Source: Pseudomonas izuensis
GTDB taxonomy: Bacteria > Pseudomonadota > Gammaproteobacteria > Pseudomonadales > Pseudomonadaceae
NCBI RefSeq assembly: GCF_009861505.1
Contig: NZ_WTFT01000006.1
Coordinates: 62,001 to 126,000 of the forward strand
Length of the DNA: 64,000 bases
Reading direction: 5' to 3'
In this document: positions 52,323 to 62,729 of the stretch, piece after piece
Layout of the letters: each line of letters starts with the position of its first letter
How positions within the stretch are numbered: position 1 is the stretch's first letter
Position numbers and translations under genes: made by a program
The notes under the pieces: generated by a model
The model's input: only the letters and a program-made list of their open reading frames with translations
The model's database searches: none
What the model was told of the DNA's origin: nothing

Positions 52323-53071
52323 CAGATTACCTTCGCCTCGTTTTTCAGTTTTTCCACCAGATCGGCAACCGACTTGACCTTGATCCCCGCGCTACGCGTG
52401 GCCGGCGCCTCGACTTTGAGGACCCGGACGGTGGACGCCGTGCTCACGCCCAGCGATGCCGGGGTGACGCTGTGCAGCGGTTTTTTCTTGGCTTTCATGA
52501 TGTTCGGCAGCGAGGCATAGCGCGGTTCGTTCAGGCGCAGATCGGTGGTGACGACCGCGGGCAAGCGCAATGACACGGTTTGCAGGCCGCCGTCGATTTC
52601 TCGGGTGACATGAACCGAGTCACCGGCGATTGCCAGCTTCGAGGCAAAGGTGCCTTGGGCGAAACCGCCTAGCGTGGCGAGCATCTGCCCGGTCTGGTTG
52701 TTGTCGCTGTCGATGGCTTGCTTGCCCAGAATCACCAGTTGCGGTTGTTCCTGATCGGCCACAGCCTTGAGCAATTTGGCCACGGCCAGGGAACTCAACT
52801 CTTCATTGCACTCGACAAGAATGGCGCGATCAGCACCCAGTGCCAGCGCCGTGCGCAACTGCTCCTGAGCGGCGGCGGGCCCGACCGAGACCACGACGAC
52901 CTCGTTGGCGATACCTTGTTCCTTCAGGCGCACGGCCTCTTCCACGGCAATTTCGCAGAAGGGGTTGAGCGCCATTTTCACGTTGGCGAGGTCGATGCCG
53001 GATTGGTCCGCCTTGACACGGACCTTGACGTTGAAATCGACCACGCGCTTGACGGCTACGAGGACCTTCAT
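52322..53071 (-). CDS. etfB: Electron transfer flavoprotein beta subunit
   Basis: 249 aa from ATG 53071 (GGAGT 7 nt upstream). It opens [20 protein letters not shown] and carries the AMP site [20 protein letters not shown], the [11 protein letters not shown] region and the docking-arm sequence [18 protein letters not shown], all typical of EtfB. The open frame continues upstream to 53803 but is antisense to the MalT-like gene. Its promoter must lie in the 127 bp shared with that divergent gene. Confidence 0.93.
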   Translation of the reverse strand: MKVLVAVKRVVDFNVKVRVKADQSGIDLANVKMALNPFCEIAVEEAVRLKEQGIANEVVVVSVGPAAAQEQLRTALALGADRAILVECNEELSSLAVAKLLKAVADQEQPQLVILGKQAIDSDNNQTGQMLATLGGFAQGTFASKLAIAGDSVHVTREIDGGLQTVSLRLPAVVTTDLRLNEPRYASLPNIMKAKKKPLHSVTPASLGVSTASTVRVLKVEAPATRSAGIKVKSVADLVEKLKNEAKVI

Positions 53072-53198
53072 CGCATTACTCCAAAAAAGCGCCGAGCCGC
53101 ATGCCCGGGCAAGTGATAAATCCGCTGGGCCAGCAGGCAGATGACGGTTAATACTAGGAAGGGCCACCCCGGCACGACGACAACCAAAGGTAGGATGC

Positions 53199-55880
53199 AT
53201 GGAAGGTTTTGAACGTAGTTCCAACGAACCAGTACAGGGAGCAAAGCCGCCTGTTCGCGCGAGCAAATTCCTTGCGCCGGTGAGCCTGCCAGGCCAATTG
53301 GACCGTTCGCCCCTGCTTGCTCGACTCGTACAACATGAAGGTGTGCGCCTGGTCTTGATCAGCGCAAGCGCCGGGTACGGCAAGACCACCTTGATGCAGC
53401 AATACCGTGAACAGTGCCTCAATAACGGCGAGCGCGTGCTGTGGTGCAACATCGATACCGCCGACAACGACCGGGAACGCCTGACCAGCGTGCTGCTCAT
53501 GGGCCTGCGCGACCTCGGTCTGATCGACGAGGATCCTGCCAGGGACAGCAGTCCTGAACATCGGGAACAATGGCTGCTTGAGCGCATCGCCGAGAGCAAC
53601 GAGGCATTGACGATTCTGCTGGATGAATTCGAAGCGCTGCACAAGCCGCTGGCGCTGGAATTTATCCAGCATCTGATCAAGATACTGCCCGCTCGCGCGA
53701 CACTGGCAATCGCCACGCGCACAGCACCGGATATCAATCTGGGGCGACTGCGAGCCCAGGGGGAACTGCTGGAGATTGGCACCAACGACCTGCGCCTGAG
53801 CACCGAAGAGACCGCTCTTTACCTTCAGGAAAAACGGCAACTGCCGCTTGCCATCACTGAAATCGAAAACCTGCAACGGCGCACCGAAGGCTGGATCACC
53901 GGTATCTACCTGGCGACGTTGTCCCTGCAACGGCACAGCGATCCGGCCGCCTTCATCGCATCGTTCGACGGCGCCAACGCTGCGTTGGCCGAATACTTCA
54001 GCGAAGACGTATTGGCCAGGCAGACAGAACAATGTCGACAGTTCCTTTTCCAGACCAGCGTCCTGGGGCCGTTCTGTCCAGCCCTGTGCGATGCCATCAC
54101 TGGCCGCAACGACAGTAAATCAATGATCGAATCGCTGGAGCGAGCCAACCTGTTCGTTCTGGCAACGGACAGCGAGCGTCAATGGTTTCGCTACCATCAC
54201 TTGTTCGCCGACTTCCTTGTGCAAACGCTCAAGCATCAATCCCCCGACACGTTCGAACAGCTGAATCGGGAGGCGGCGCGCTGGTACTTCGCCAATGGTC
54301 GCCCGGTCGATGCCCTGGAGCACTTGTTTAGCGCCCACGCGTTGGATGAAGCCGCGACCCAACTGGAGCTGCACGTCGATACACTGGTGGAAAACGGTCA
54401 TGCCAGCTTGTTGATGCGCTGGCTCTCGCGGATCCCAGGCGAGGTTCGTGACGTACACCCAGGGCTGGGGATCGCCTACGCCTGGGCACTGCTCCATGCG
54501 CGTCGCTATCAGGACGCACTGCGCGCACTGGAAACTCCGGTACCGGTCGGTGAACACCACTATGTTCACCTGCTGTTGCTGTTGATCGGCGATCGGGTCG
54601 AGCAAGCACTGGCCGCCAGCACCGAATCGTTGCAGCAGCTCACGCCACAAGACAAAACCGGATTTCGGGTCACGGCGTTTGTAAAAGCGACCTGTCTGTT
54701 TTACATGGGGCGCTACGATGAAGCCCGGCAATTGCTCGGCAGCGCGGAACTGCGCCAGGCGCAGCTCGAGTCGTCATACCTGCGTGATGTCACCGATGCG
54801 CTGGAGGCAATGCTGGATTTGACCCAAGGGCAACTGGACAGCGCCCTGGCCCGGGTATCCACGGCCGTACGCCGCAGTCGTGAACATTTTGCCAGCACGC
54901 CGCCGGTGGGCTTCCCGATGCTGCAGACCACCCATTGCCTGGTGCTATACGAAATCGACGCGGTGGAAGAGGTCCGGCAACGACTGGATGAATTATTGCC
55001 CTATGCCCGCGAACATGCCGCGCTGGACGCGCTGATCTCCACGCATGTCTTGCAGGCACGCGTCGCCTATCTGCGCGGTGACCGTTCGGCATGGATGCAG
55101 TGTCTGGCCGAACTCGACCAGTTGGGTCAAGTGGCCGGCTCCTCTCGCATCCTCTGCTCCGCCTGGCTGGAGCGGGCGCGCGTGGCCACGCTGGAGAACC
55201 GGCTGGACACTGCCGATCATGCGATGCGCGCGGCAGAACAACTGTCCGACTGGGTACAACCGGGCGTGATACTCAGCGCCAATGATGTGGACACGCCCTT
55301 CATCGCTCGTCAGCGTCTGCAGATCGCCAAAGGTGACTACAACAGCGTCGGCCCTTTGAATCAGGCCATCGACGAGGCGCTGCAACGCCACCAGCATCGA
55401 CGTGCCCTGAAGCTGCGCCTGTTGCTGACGCTGGCGCTCGACGGCATGAAACGGGACAAGGAGGCGCTGGAGCAATTGACCGTCGCCCTGCGTTTCGCCA
55501 GCCATGTCGGCTTCATCCGCACCTTTCTCGATGAAGGCAAGCCCATGGCAGCCGTGCTGGAGCGCTGGTCGGTCACCTTCCATGGACAGGAAGATGCGCT
55601 GGGGATACGCACAGGGTTCGTCGCCCGTTTGCTGCAAGGCGAGCGCAGCAGCAAAGCTGAACCCAAGAACGAAGTTGAAACGCAGACCTGCCTTTCCGCT
55701 CGTGAACTCCAGGTAATGCGCTTACTGGCATTGGGTTACCGCAACAGCGAAATCGCCGAGAAGATGTTTCTCTCCCAGCTCACCGTGAAATCACACCTGC
55801 GCAAGATCAATACCAAACTCGGTGCCGGTGGCCGTACCGAAGCGGTCGCAATCGCCCGGACCCTGGGGTTGCTGGACTGA
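53199..55880 (+). CDS. MalT-like LuxR-family ATP-dependent activator, copy 2
   Basis: 893 aa. Start ATG 53199 follows AGGTAGGATGC. P-loop [16 protein letters not shown] (residues 55-70), Walker [11 protein letters not shown], helical sensor and C-terminal [23 protein letters not shown], then [20 protein letters not shown]. It parallels copy 1 in order and spacing, and the two share blocks such as [18 protein letters not shown], so they arose by duplication. It is divergent from etfBA and may activate those genes. The REPIN behind it may serve as terminator. Confidence 0.9.
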   Translation: MEGFERSSNEPVQGAKPPVRASKFLAPVSLPGQLDRSPLLARLVQHEGVRLVLISASAGYGKTTLMQQYREQCLNNGERVLWCNIDTADNDRERLTSVLLMGLRDLGLIDEDPARDSSPEHREQWLLERIAESNEALTILLDEFEALHKPLALEFIQHLIKILPARATLAIATRTAPDINLGRLRAQGELLEIGTNDLRLSTEETALYLQEKRQLPLAITEIENLQRRTEGWITGIYLATLSLQRHSDPAAFIASFDGANAALAEYFSEDVLARQTEQCRQFLFQTSVLGPFCPALCDAITGRNDSKSMIESLERANLFVLATDSERQWFRYHHLFADFLVQTLKHQSPDTFEQLNREAARWYFANGRPVDALEHLFSAHALDEAATQLELHVDTLVENGHASLLMRWLSRIPGEVRDVHPGLGIAYAWALLHARRYQDALRALETPVPVGEHHYVHLLLLLIGDRVEQALAASTESLQQLTPQDKTGFRVTAFVKATCLFYMGRYDEARQLLGSAELRQAQLESSYLRDVTDALEAMLDLTQGQLDSALARVSTAVRRSREHFASTPPVGFPMLQTTHCLVLYEIDAVEEVRQRLDELLPYAREHAALDALISTHVLQARVAYLRGDRSAWMQCLAELDQLGQVAGSSRILCSAWLERARVATLENRLDTADHAMRAAEQLSDWVQPGVILSANDVDTPFIARQRLQIAKGDYNSVGPLNQAIDEALQRHQHRRALKLRLLLTLALDGMKRDKEALEQLTVALRFASHVGFIRTFLDEGKPMAAVLERWSVTFHGQEDALGIRTGFVARLLQGERSSKAEPKNEVETQTCLSARELQVMRLLALGYRNSEIAEKMFLSQLTVKSHLRKINTKLGAGGRTEAVAIARTLGLLD

Positions 55881-55889
55881 GGATCACCC

Positions 55890-55980
55890 TGTAGGAGCAA
55901 AGCTTGCTCGCGATGGCGGCGTATCAGGCAGTCCATGATTGACTGACCTGGCGCCATCGCGAGCAAGCTTTGCTCCTACA
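55890..55980. repeat. REPIN: perfect 29-bp inverted repeat
   Basis: The arm starting TGTAGGAGCAAAGCTTGCTC (55890-55918) is the exact reverse complement of the arm ending at 55980, with a 33-bp centre. This is the doublet REP form widespread in fluorescent pseudomonads. It follows the MalT-like stop codon by 10 bp. Confidence 0.9.
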
Positions 55981-56070
55981 GGGAACCGATCCACACGTCT
56001 ATCTCGCCATCATCAATACCTTCTCGAGGGGAGCCCGTCAGGTGCTCCTCAGCATTTCAATGAACAAAAA

Positions 56071-56151
56071 ACAACGATGTGTCGACAATCTTGTTGCATT
56101 AAGCGATTTATCCTTTTAGATTTCGCCTCGAAACAACAATGTGTCAACAAT
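56071..56151. promoter_or_regulatory. Direct repeats and candidate promoter upstream of acnB
   Basis: ACAACGATGTGTCGACAAT (56071-56089) and ACAACAATGTGTCAACAAT (56133-56151) match at 17 of 19 positions, 62 bp apart. The first contains TGTCGACA, a perfect dyad of the GntR-type kind. Between them TTGCAT (56094-56099), a 17-bp spacer and TAGATT (56117-56122) make a plausible sigma-70 promoter, so the repeats flank it as paired operators. Confidence 0.5.
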
Positions 56152-56170
56152 AAAAGATTCTTACAGGTTT

Positions 56171-56242
56171 GCAGGAGCAGGTTCTTTTCGGTGAGACCAC
56201 GGGTGGTCACCCTCGGACACCGAAACCCTGCTCCTGCTTTTT
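56171..56242 (+). promoter_or_regulatory. Nested three-tier hairpin with T run in the acnB leader
   Basis: GCAGGAGCAGG (56171-56181) pairs perfectly with CCTGCTCCTGC (56227-56237). Inside it TTTCGGTG (56186-56193) pairs with CACCGAAA (56218-56225), and inside that GACCAC (56195-56200) pairs with GTGGTC (56203-56208). TTTTT follows (56238-56242). The form is that of an intrinsic terminator, placed 72 nt before the acnB start, so it could attenuate acnB transcription. Confidence 0.6.
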
Positions 56243-56314
56243 CCTGGCAACGAACTGTCCCGCTACCTCAATTCGCGTGCCTGTTACCCAGCGCACTACC
56301 CGCAGGAGATCGCC

Positions 56315-58915
56315 GTGCTCCAAGCCTATGCCCAACACGTCCACGAGCGCGCCGAGGAAGGCCTGCCGCCCCTCGCGCTGAACGCCGAACAAACCGCAGG
56401 CCTGGTCGAGCTGCTGAAAAATCCCCCGGCTGGCGAAGAAGCACTTCTCGTCGACCTGATTACCCATCGCGTTCCGCCAGGCGTGGACGAAGCGGCCTAT
56501 GTCAAGGCCGGCTTCCTGTCTGCCATCGCCAAAGGTGAAGCCAAATCCCCCTTGATCAACAAGCAGCGCGCTGTAGAGCTGTTGGGCACCATGCAAGGCG
56601 GCTATAACATCGCCACCCTGGTTGAGCTGCTGGACGACGCCGGACTGGCCGCCGTTGCCGCCGAACAACTCAAACACACCCTGCTGATGTTCGATGCCTT
56701 CCACGACGTGGCTGAAAAAGCCAGGAACGGCAACGTTCATGCCCAAGGCGTACTGCAATCCTGGGCTGACGGCGAGTGGTTCACCGCCCGCCCGGCTATC
56801 GAAGAAAAGTACAGCCTGAGCGTGTTCAAGGTGCCAGGCGAAACCAACACCGACGACCTGTCCCCTGCTCCCGATGCCTGGTCGCGCCCGGACATCCCGC
56901 TGCACGCCCTGGCCATGCTGAAAATGGCCCGGGACGGCATCCTGCCTGAGCAACCTGGCGCCATTGGCCCGCTCAAGCAGATCGAAAAAGTCAAAGCCCA
57001 AGGCTTCCCGGTGGCCTACGTCGGTGATGTGGTCGGTACCGGTTCGTCGCGTAAATCGGCGACCAACTCGGTGCTGTGGTTCTTCGGCGACGACATCCCG
57101 TACGTACCGAACAAACGCGCCGGCGGTTTCTGCTTCGGCAACAAGATCGCCCCGATCTTCTACAACACCATGGAAGATGCCGGCGCACTGCCCATCGAGT
57201 TCGACGTCTCGAACCTGCACATGGGCGACGTGATCGACGTCTATCCGCATGCCGGCAAAGTCTGCAAGCACGGCACCGACGAAGTCCTGACCACCTTCGA
57301 AATGAAGACCCCGGTCCTGTTGGACGAAGTGCGTGCTGGCGGCCGTATTCCGCTGATCATTGGCCGTGGCCTGACCGAGAAGGCTCGTGCCGAACTGGGT
57401 CTGGCGCCTTCGGACCTGTTCAAGAAGCCTGAAGCTCCGGCTGAAAGCACCAAGGGCTACACCCTGGCGCAAAAAATGGTCGGCAAGGCTTGCGGCGTAG
57501 CCGGTGTGCGTCCTGGCACCTACTGCGAACCGAAGATGACCACCGTCGGCTCCCAGGACACCACCGGGCCGATGACCCGTGACGAACTCAAGGATCTGGC
57601 GTGCCTGGGTTTCTCTGCCGAATTGGTGATGCAGTCCTTCTGCCACACCGCGGCCTATCCGAAACCCGTGGATGTAAAAACCCATCACACCCTGCCGGAC
57701 TTCATGCGCAACCGCGGCGGCGTTTCGTTGAAGGTTGGCGACGGCATCATCCACTCGTGGCTCAACCGCATGCTGTTGCCGGACACCGTCGGTACCGGTG
57801 GTGACTCTCACACCCGTTTCCCGATTGGTATCTCGTTCCCGGCTGGTTCCGGCCTGGTCGCGTTCGCCGCCGCCACCGGTGTCATGCCGCTGGACATGCC
57901 GGAATCGGTGCTGGTGCGCTTCAAGGGTAAGCTGCAACCGGGTATCACCCTGCGCGACCTGGTGCATGCCATCCCTTACTACGCGATCCAGCAAGGTCTG
58001 CTGACCGTCGAAAAGAAAGGCAAGATCAACGCCTTCTCCGGGCGCATCCTGGAAATCGAAGGCCTGGACGAACTGACCGTCGAACAAGCCTTCGAACTGT
58101 CCGACGCCTCGGCCGAACGCTCCGCAGCGGGCTGCACCATCAAGCTGCCGGAAAAGGCCATTGCCGAATACTTGCGCTCGAACATCACCCTGCTGCGCTG
58201 GATGATCAGCGAAGGCTACGGCGATGCCCGCACTCTGGAACGTCGCGCGCAAGCGATGGAAGCCTGGCTGGCCAACCCTGAACTGCTGGAAGCGGACAAG
58301 GACGCCGAATACGCCGAAGTCATCGAGATCGACCTGGCCGAGATCAAGGAGCCTGTGCTCTGCGCGCCGAACGACCCGGACGACGCCCGCCTGCTGTCGA
58401 CCGTTCAAGGCCAGAGCATCGACGAAGTGTTCATCGGTTCGTGCATGACCAACATCGGTCACTTCCGCGCTGCGGGCAAGTTGCTGGATCAGGTCAAGGG
58501 TGAGCTGCCAACCCGTCTGTGGCTGGCCCCGCCAACCAAGATGGACGCTCACCAGCTGACCGAAGAAGGCTACTACGGCATCTACGACAAGGCCGGTGCG
58601 CGCATGGAAATGCCGGGCTGCTCGCTGTGCATGGGTAACCAGGCACGTGTGCAGACCGGTTCGACCGTGGTCTCGACGTCGACCCGTAACTTCCCGAACC
58701 GTCTGGGCGACGCGACCAATGTCTACCTGGCCTCGGCCGAGCTGGCGTCCGTGGCCTCTATCCTGGGTCGCCTGCCGACCGTCGAGGAGTACATGGAATA
58801 CGCTGGCAAGATCGACAGCATGGCGGCCGATGTCTACCGCTACCTGTCTTTCGACCAGATCGCCGAGTTCCGTGAAGCGGCGGCGAACGCCAACATCCCG
58901 GTGGTTCAAGCGTAA
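56315..58915 (+). CDS. acnB: Aconitate hydratase B (also 2-methylisocitrate dehydratase)
   Basis: 866 aa, full length, GTG start with AGGAGATC upstream. An N-terminal HEAT-like domain is followed by the swivel domain ([20 protein letters not shown]) and the catalytic domains. The [4Fe-4S] ligands lie in [13 protein letters not shown] and [14 protein letters not shown]. The sequence [20 protein letters not shown] is the substrate-binding region. It isomerises citrate to isocitrate in the TCA cycle and 2-methylisocitrate in propionate use. When the cluster is lost, AcnB can bind mRNA. Propionyl-CoA from the neighbouring SCPx pathway would feed the methylcitrate side reaction. A strong terminator follows. 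Confidence 0.96.
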   Translation: MLQAYAQHVHERAEEGLPPLALNAEQTAGLVELLKNPPAGEEALLVDLITHRVPPGVDEAAYVKAGFLSAIAKGEAKSPLINKQRAVELLGTMQGGYNIATLVELLDDAGLAAVAAEQLKHTLLMFDAFHDVAEKARNGNVHAQGVLQSWADGEWFTARPAIEEKYSLSVFKVPGETNTDDLSPAPDAWSRPDIPLHALAMLKMARDGILPEQPGAIGPLKQIEKVKAQGFPVAYVGDVVGTGSSRKSATNSVLWFFGDDIPYVPNKRAGGFCFGNKIAPIFYNTMEDAGALPIEFDVSNLHMGDVIDVYPHAGKVCKHGTDEVLTTFEMKTPVLLDEVRAGGRIPLIIGRGLTEKARAELGLAPSDLFKKPEAPAESTKGYTLAQKMVGKACGVAGVRPGTYCEPKMTTVGSQDTTGPMTRDELKDLACLGFSAELVMQSFCHTAAYPKPVDVKTHHTLPDFMRNRGGVSLKVGDGIIHSWLNRMLLPDTVGTGGDSHTRFPIGISFPAGSGLVAFAAATGVMPLDMPESVLVRFKGKLQPGITLRDLVHAIPYYAIQQGLLTVEKKGKINAFSGRILEIEGLDELTVEQAFELSDASAERSAAGCTIKLPEKAIAEYLRSNITLLRWMISEGYGDARTLERRAQAMEAWLANPELLEADKDAEYAEVIEIDLAEIKEPVLCAPNDPDDARLLSTVQGQSIDEVFIGSCMTNIGHFRAAGKLLDQVKGELPTRLWLAPPTKMDAHQLTEEGYYGIYDKAGARMEMPGCSLCMGNQARVQTGSTVVSTSTRNFPNRLGDATNVYLASAELASVASILGRLPTVEEYMEYAGKIDSMAADVYRYLSFDQIAEFREAAANANIPVVQA

Positions 58916-58925
58916 GGTGTAATAC

Positions 58926-58968
58926 GCAGGGCGCCGACAGCCATGTCGGCGCTCTGCCCTTGCTTTTT
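58926..58968 (+). terminator. Intrinsic terminator of acnB
   Basis: GCAGGGCGCCGACA and TGTCGGCGCTCTGC pair at 13 of 14 positions, followed by CCTTGCTTTTT. It begins 11 nt after the stop codon. Confidence 0.88.
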
Positions 58969-59173
58969 AATCGTTTGAAAATGAAACAAACAGTTCAAAA
59001 AAATGGATTTTTTGGGCTTGCACCCCCTCACAAACAATCGATTTTTTGAACAAAAATTCTTTGATATGCCTCAGCGCTCGGGCGGTCCTACCTCTAACAC
59101 GAGATCAACAATCTCCGGCTGCCTACCTCACCCCAGGCTCGGCAAGGTTGTTCGATTGCATTCGGAGGTGACC

Positions 59174-59557
59174 ATGTACTCCCATCACACCAATACCCAC
59201 CTCATGGCTTGTCGCCGTTTGGCGATGGAGCAGAATGAAAAACTGTTCGAAGAAGCGAATGCCCTCAATCGATCAGCCATCGACTTGCTGGATCGACCCG
59301 ATCTGGACAGCGAAATGTTCCTTCACTACTTACAACTTCGAGGAAAGGCGCAAGCCCTGTTTCGTGAAGCGTTGGATCATCTCTCCTTGATCAATGAGCA
59401 GTTCCCTATCCCCTCCAACGAGCCAGAGACGCTCCCCGGGTTGGAGCAGATGGCATTCACCTCATCAACCGTTCAGGGGCGATCTGATTGGGCTGCGTCT
59501 GGCGAGGCGACTATGGCACCTGCCTCCCTCCCCGAGATGAGGCCAAAAGACTATTGA
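59174..59557 (+). CDS. Conserved-looking hypothetical protein (127 aa)
   Basis: ATG 59174 has GGAGG 5-6 nt upstream, far better than the ATG at 59003. Helical N-terminal two-thirds (CRRLAMEQNEKLFEEANALN; LDRPDLDSEMFLHYLQLRGK) and a flexible Ser/Pro tail. No signal peptide or known motif. The 200-bp upstream gap has an AT-rich inverted repeat, GTTCAAAAAA and TTTTTTGAAC (58993-59051), which may be an operator. Confidence 0.6.
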   Translation: MYSHHTNTHLMACRRLAMEQNEKLFEEANALNRSAIDLLDRPDLDSEMFLHYLQLRGKAQALFREALDHLSLINEQFPIPSNEPETLPGLEQMAFTSSTVQGRSDWAASGEATMAPASLPEMRPKDY

Positions 59558-59696
59558 GCACCCAATGCATTCTCTTATGGGCCTGAAGGGGCATCTCACG
59601 CCGTAACTCACCGATAAGCTGCGCGATCGCTTGGCTGGATGTCAGCTTCTCTGTGGTGACTGCCACTGCCCCCTCCTGCACACCCTTCTCGCTCAC
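59511..59696 (-). CDS. Possible 61-aa protein coupled to the ABC exporter
   Basis: GTG at 59696 overlaps the exporter stop as GTGA, the classic coupling arrangement; an internal GTG preceded by AGGAGG is an alternative start. The product is an amphipathic helix-rich peptide (SSQAIAQLIGELRREMPLQA, then HKRMHWVLNSLLASSRG). Its end overlaps the convergent hypothetical gene by 47 bp, which weakens the case. It could be a small exporter accessory. Confidence 0.4.
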   Translation of the reverse strand: MSEKGVQEGAVAVTTEKLTSSQAIAQLIGELRREMPLQAHKRMHWVLNSLLASSRGGRQVP

Positions 59697-61552
59697 ACTT
59701 GATCCATGGCCTCGACCACGCCCTGATCCTCACCCAGGAACCCGCCACTCTGATGGTGCCAAAGCCGCGCATAGATGCCGTTCTTCGCGAGCAATTCGGC
59801 GTGGGTACCCTGTTCGATGATGCGTCCGTCATCCATGACGATGAGCCTGTCCATCGCCGCAATCGTGGACAGCCGATGGGCGATGGCAATCACGGTTTTG
59901 CCCTGCATCATTTCATCGAGGCTTTCCTGAATGGCCACTTCGACTTCCGAGTCCAGCGCGCTGGTGGCCTCGTCAAGCAACAGGATCGGGGCGTTCTTGA
60001 GCATCACCCGGGCAATCGCGACGCGCTGGCGCTGGCCGCCCGACAGCTTGATACCGCGCTCGCCCACCAGGGTGTCGTAGCCGGTATGGCCTTGCCGGTC
60101 GCTCAGTAGACTGATGAACCCGTCGGCCTGGGCATTGGCCGCGGCGCTGCGGATTTGCGCGTCGGTCGCATCGGGACGGCCGTAGGCGATGTTGTCGCGA
60201 ATGGAACGGTGCAGCAGGGAGGTATCCTGCGTGACCATGCCGATGGCGCCGCGCAGGCTGTCTTGCGTCACGTGTGCGATGTTTTGGCCGTCGATGCGAA
60301 TCTCCCCGCTGTCGACGTCATAAAAACGCAGCAGCAAGTTGATCAGCGTGGATTTGCCGGCGCCGGAGCGACCAACCAGGCCGATTTTTTCGCCCGGGCG
60401 AATGCTCAGGCTCAGGCCATCGAGCACCTGGCGTTCGCCATTGTAGTTGAAGCTCACCTTATCGAAGGTGACTGCGCCGCCGGTGGTCACCAGGACGCCC
60501 GCGCCCGGCGCGTCCTGCACCTTTGGGCCGCGGGTAAGCGTTGCCATGCCATCCTGTACGGTGCCGATGCTCTCGAACAGCGAGGTCATTTGCCACATGA
60601 TCCAGTGCGACATGCCATTGATACGCAGCGCCATGGCGGTGATGGCCGCCACTGCACCTGCGCCGACCTCACCCTGGTGCCATAGCCACAGGGCATAGCC
60701 CCCGGCTGCCATGATCAACGCCACCACCAACGTCTGGTTCACGATCTCGAACTGGCTGACCAGGCGCATCTGGCGAAAGCCGGTTTGCTTGAAGTCCTCC
60801 ATCGCTGCACGCGCGAAGTGCGCTTCACGATTGGAGTGGGAGAACAGCTTCACCGTCGTGATGTTGGTGTAGGCGTCCGAGATACGTCCGGTCATCATCG
60901 ACCGCGCATTGGCCTGTTCCTGCCCGACTTTCCCCAGGCGGGGCACGAAGTACCACATGGCCAGTCCGAACAAAACGACCCAGGCAACGAAAGGCAGCAT
61001 CAGTTTCAAGGCGAAGCCGCCGGCCAGTGCGATGATCGCAATGAAATACACTCCGATACCGGGTGCGATCTCGATGAGGGTGAATAGCAGGTCGCGCACC
61101 GCCAGCGCCGTCTGCATCACCTTGGTAGTGACCCGACCGGAAAACTCATCGGAAAAAAACGAAAGGCTTTGCCGCAGCATCAGGCGATGGAAGTCCCAAC
61201 GCAGGCGCAACGGCAAGTTAATCGCCAATATCTGGTGCTGCACCATGGTGCGCAACGCCACCAGACCGACGCTGGTCACCATGATGATGCCCATGCCCCA
61301 CAACACGCGACTTTCCTGCGCGGCCGCTTCACCGCCGGCCTGCCAGGTCGAGAGCAGGTCCACGACCTGGCCGAGGAAGGAAAACAGCCAGGCTTCGTAA
61401 ATCGACACACTGGCACTGAGCAGCGCAAAAGCAAGGATGTAACCGCGGGCGCCCCGCGTGCAGGCCCACAGGAATCGAGCCAGGCCGTTGGGTGGCGGTG
61501 GTCCCTCGTCGGGAGGAAAGGGGTCGAGCCTTCGTTCAAACGCACGAAGCAT
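59693..61552 (-). CDS. ABC exporter with fused membrane and ATPase domains (MsbA/multidrug type)
   Basis: 619 aa from ATG 61552 (GGAGAAC upstream). Six membrane helices in residues 30-320, with LYLPR-less linker, then the ATPase: Walker A GRSGAGKSTLINLLLRF, Q-loop region MVTQDTSLLHRSIRDNIAYG, signature LSGGQRQRVAIAR, Walker B ILLLDEATSALDSE and switch His in IAIAHRLSTIAAMDR. As a half-transporter it works as a homodimer exporting lipids or drugs. It is followed by the possible 61-aa coupled gene. Confidence 0.92.
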   Translation of the reverse strand: MLRAFERRLDPFPPDEGPPPPNGLARFLWACTRGARGYILAFALLSASVSIYEAWLFSFLGQVVDLLSTWQAGGEAAAQESRVLWGMGIIMVTSVGLVALRTMVQHQILAINLPLRLRWDFHRLMLRQSLSFFSDEFSGRVTTKVMQTALAVRDLLFTLIEIAPGIGVYFIAIIALAGGFALKLMLPFVAWVVLFGLAMWYFVPRLGKVGQEQANARSMMTGRISDAYTNITTVKLFSHSNREAHFARAAMEDFKQTGFRQMRLVSQFEIVNQTLVVALIMAAGGYALWLWHQGEVGAGAVAAITAMALRINGMSHWIMWQMTSLFESIGTVQDGMATLTRGPKVQDAPGAGVLVTTGGAVTFDKVSFNYNGERQVLDGLSLSIRPGEKIGLVGRSGAGKSTLINLLLRFYDVDSGEIRIDGQNIAHVTQDSLRGAIGMVTQDTSLLHRSIRDNIAYGRPDATDAQIRSAAANAQADGFISLLSDRQGHTGYDTLVGERGIKLSGGQRQRVAIARVMLKNAPILLLDEATSALDSEVEVAIQESLDEMMQGKTVIAIAHRLSTIAAMDRLIVMDDGRIIEQGTHAELLAKNGIYARLWHHQSGGFLGEDQGVVEAMDQV

Positions 61553-61740
61553 GGTGTTCTCCAAAACGATCAAATTGAGGCGATTCTGCCATTGAACGAT
61601 GCGTTGAGGGTTTTGAAGAATTGAGTTGTGGCGCCAGGAACCATCAGAAACGCCCGGAATTTGTGCGCAAGAGCCCTCGTAAATGACGTTAATCCGTCAA
61701 CTACACTGAGGCGACGCATGGCCGCACAGAGACTTCGAGC

Positions 61741-62607
61741 ATGGTGACCAAAACTGCAATCGTATTCGCAGGCGGCGGCAGTTTGGGTGCTGTCCAGGTG
61801 GGCATGTTGCGGGCCCTGGTCGAGGCCAATGTGCGGTTCGATATGGTGGTTGGCGCTTCGGTAGGCGCTATCAACGGTGCCTACTTTGCCGCAAGGCCCG
61901 ATGCCGATGGCGTCGAGGCGCTCGCCGGGTTCTGGCGTGGGCTGAGTAAAACTGACATTTTCCCCCTGTCCTGGCTCGATACCTGTAGAGGACTGATCAA
62001 GCGGCGTGGCTTTCTGCTGCAGCCGGCGGCCTTGAACCGATTGCTGGGTCGGGCACTGCCCATTCATCGCATCGAGGATGCGGTGCTGCCGCTGTACATC
62101 GTCACCACCGACTTGCTCAGTGGTGCCGAGACCGTTTTGTCCAGTGGTGAGCTTGGGCAGGCGCTACTGGCCAGCGCAGCCATCCCGTTGGTATTCCCCA
62201 GCGTACAAATTGCCGATCAGTTCCTGATTGACGGTGGTGTGGCAAGCAATACACCCATTTCAACTGCCGTGGCCCTGGGCGCCACCAACGTCGTGGTCGT
62301 CCCCACTGGAATGAGTTGCGCCCTATCACAACCGCCCCGCGGCCTGATCGCCCTGGCCCTGCATACCGTCAACCTGATGAGCATGCGCCAACTGGTGAGC
62401 GACATCGAACACTTCCGCACGCTCACCAGCCTGCACATCGTCCCGCCCTTGTGCCCTGTAGATGTCTCGGTGTTCAACTTTGACCAGACTGAATCTTTGC
62501 TGCAGCGTGCTTATGAACAGACCCTCCGGTGGCTGGACCGTGGGGGGCTTGAACGCACCAAGGTACCGGGGGCCCTGACGATCCATTCACATGCCCATGA
62601 GCATTGA
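61741..62607 (+). CDS. Patatin-like phospholipase/esterase (RssA-like)
   Basis: 288 aa. Patatin fold: the oxyanion motif GGGSLGAVQVGMLRA, the nucleophile Ser in VGASVGAINGAYF, and the dyad Asp in FLIDGGVASNTPI. It should hydrolyse acyl esters of membrane lipids or related substrates. No membrane segment beyond a surface helix is seen. A small conserved gene starts 122 bp after it. Confidence 0.88.
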   Translation: MVTKTAIVFAGGGSLGAVQVGMLRALVEANVRFDMVVGASVGAINGAYFAARPDADGVEALAGFWRGLSKTDIFPLSWLDTCRGLIKRRGFLLQPAALNRLLGRALPIHRIEDAVLPLYIVTTDLLSGAETVLSSGELGQALLASAAIPLVFPSVQIADQFLIDGGVASNTPISTAVALGATNVVVVPTGMSCALSQPPRGLIALALHTVNLMSMRQLVSDIEHFRTLTSLHIVPPLCPVDVSVFNFDQTESLLQRAYEQTLRWLDRGGLERTKVPGALTIHSHAHEH

Positions 62608-62729
62608 GTGTCCGCCGCCACGCAAACACCCCGAGCATTGGTGATTTCAGGTCGCTCGTTGACGGCTTTTGCTGCTTTCTCCCTGCAGACGGTGCAAAGT
62701 ACCTCTCTTTTTTTCCAAAGGAGCCGGCC

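Larger units (their letters stand above)
55981..56314. other. acnB leader region
   Basis: No gene. It contains a candidate promoter, two 19-bp direct repeats and a nested hairpin, listed separately, then AGGAGATC before the GTG start of acnB. Confidence 0.6.

Noticed and set aside
53072-53803. N-terminal extension of etfB in the long open frame
   Set aside because: The extension is antisense to the MalT-like gene; MKVLVAVKR at 53071 with GGAGT is the standard EtfB start.
56207-58909. 900-codon open frame antisense to acnB
   Set aside because: It mirrors acnB codons. His/Arg/Gly-rich composition and no ribosome site; acnB itself is unmistakable.
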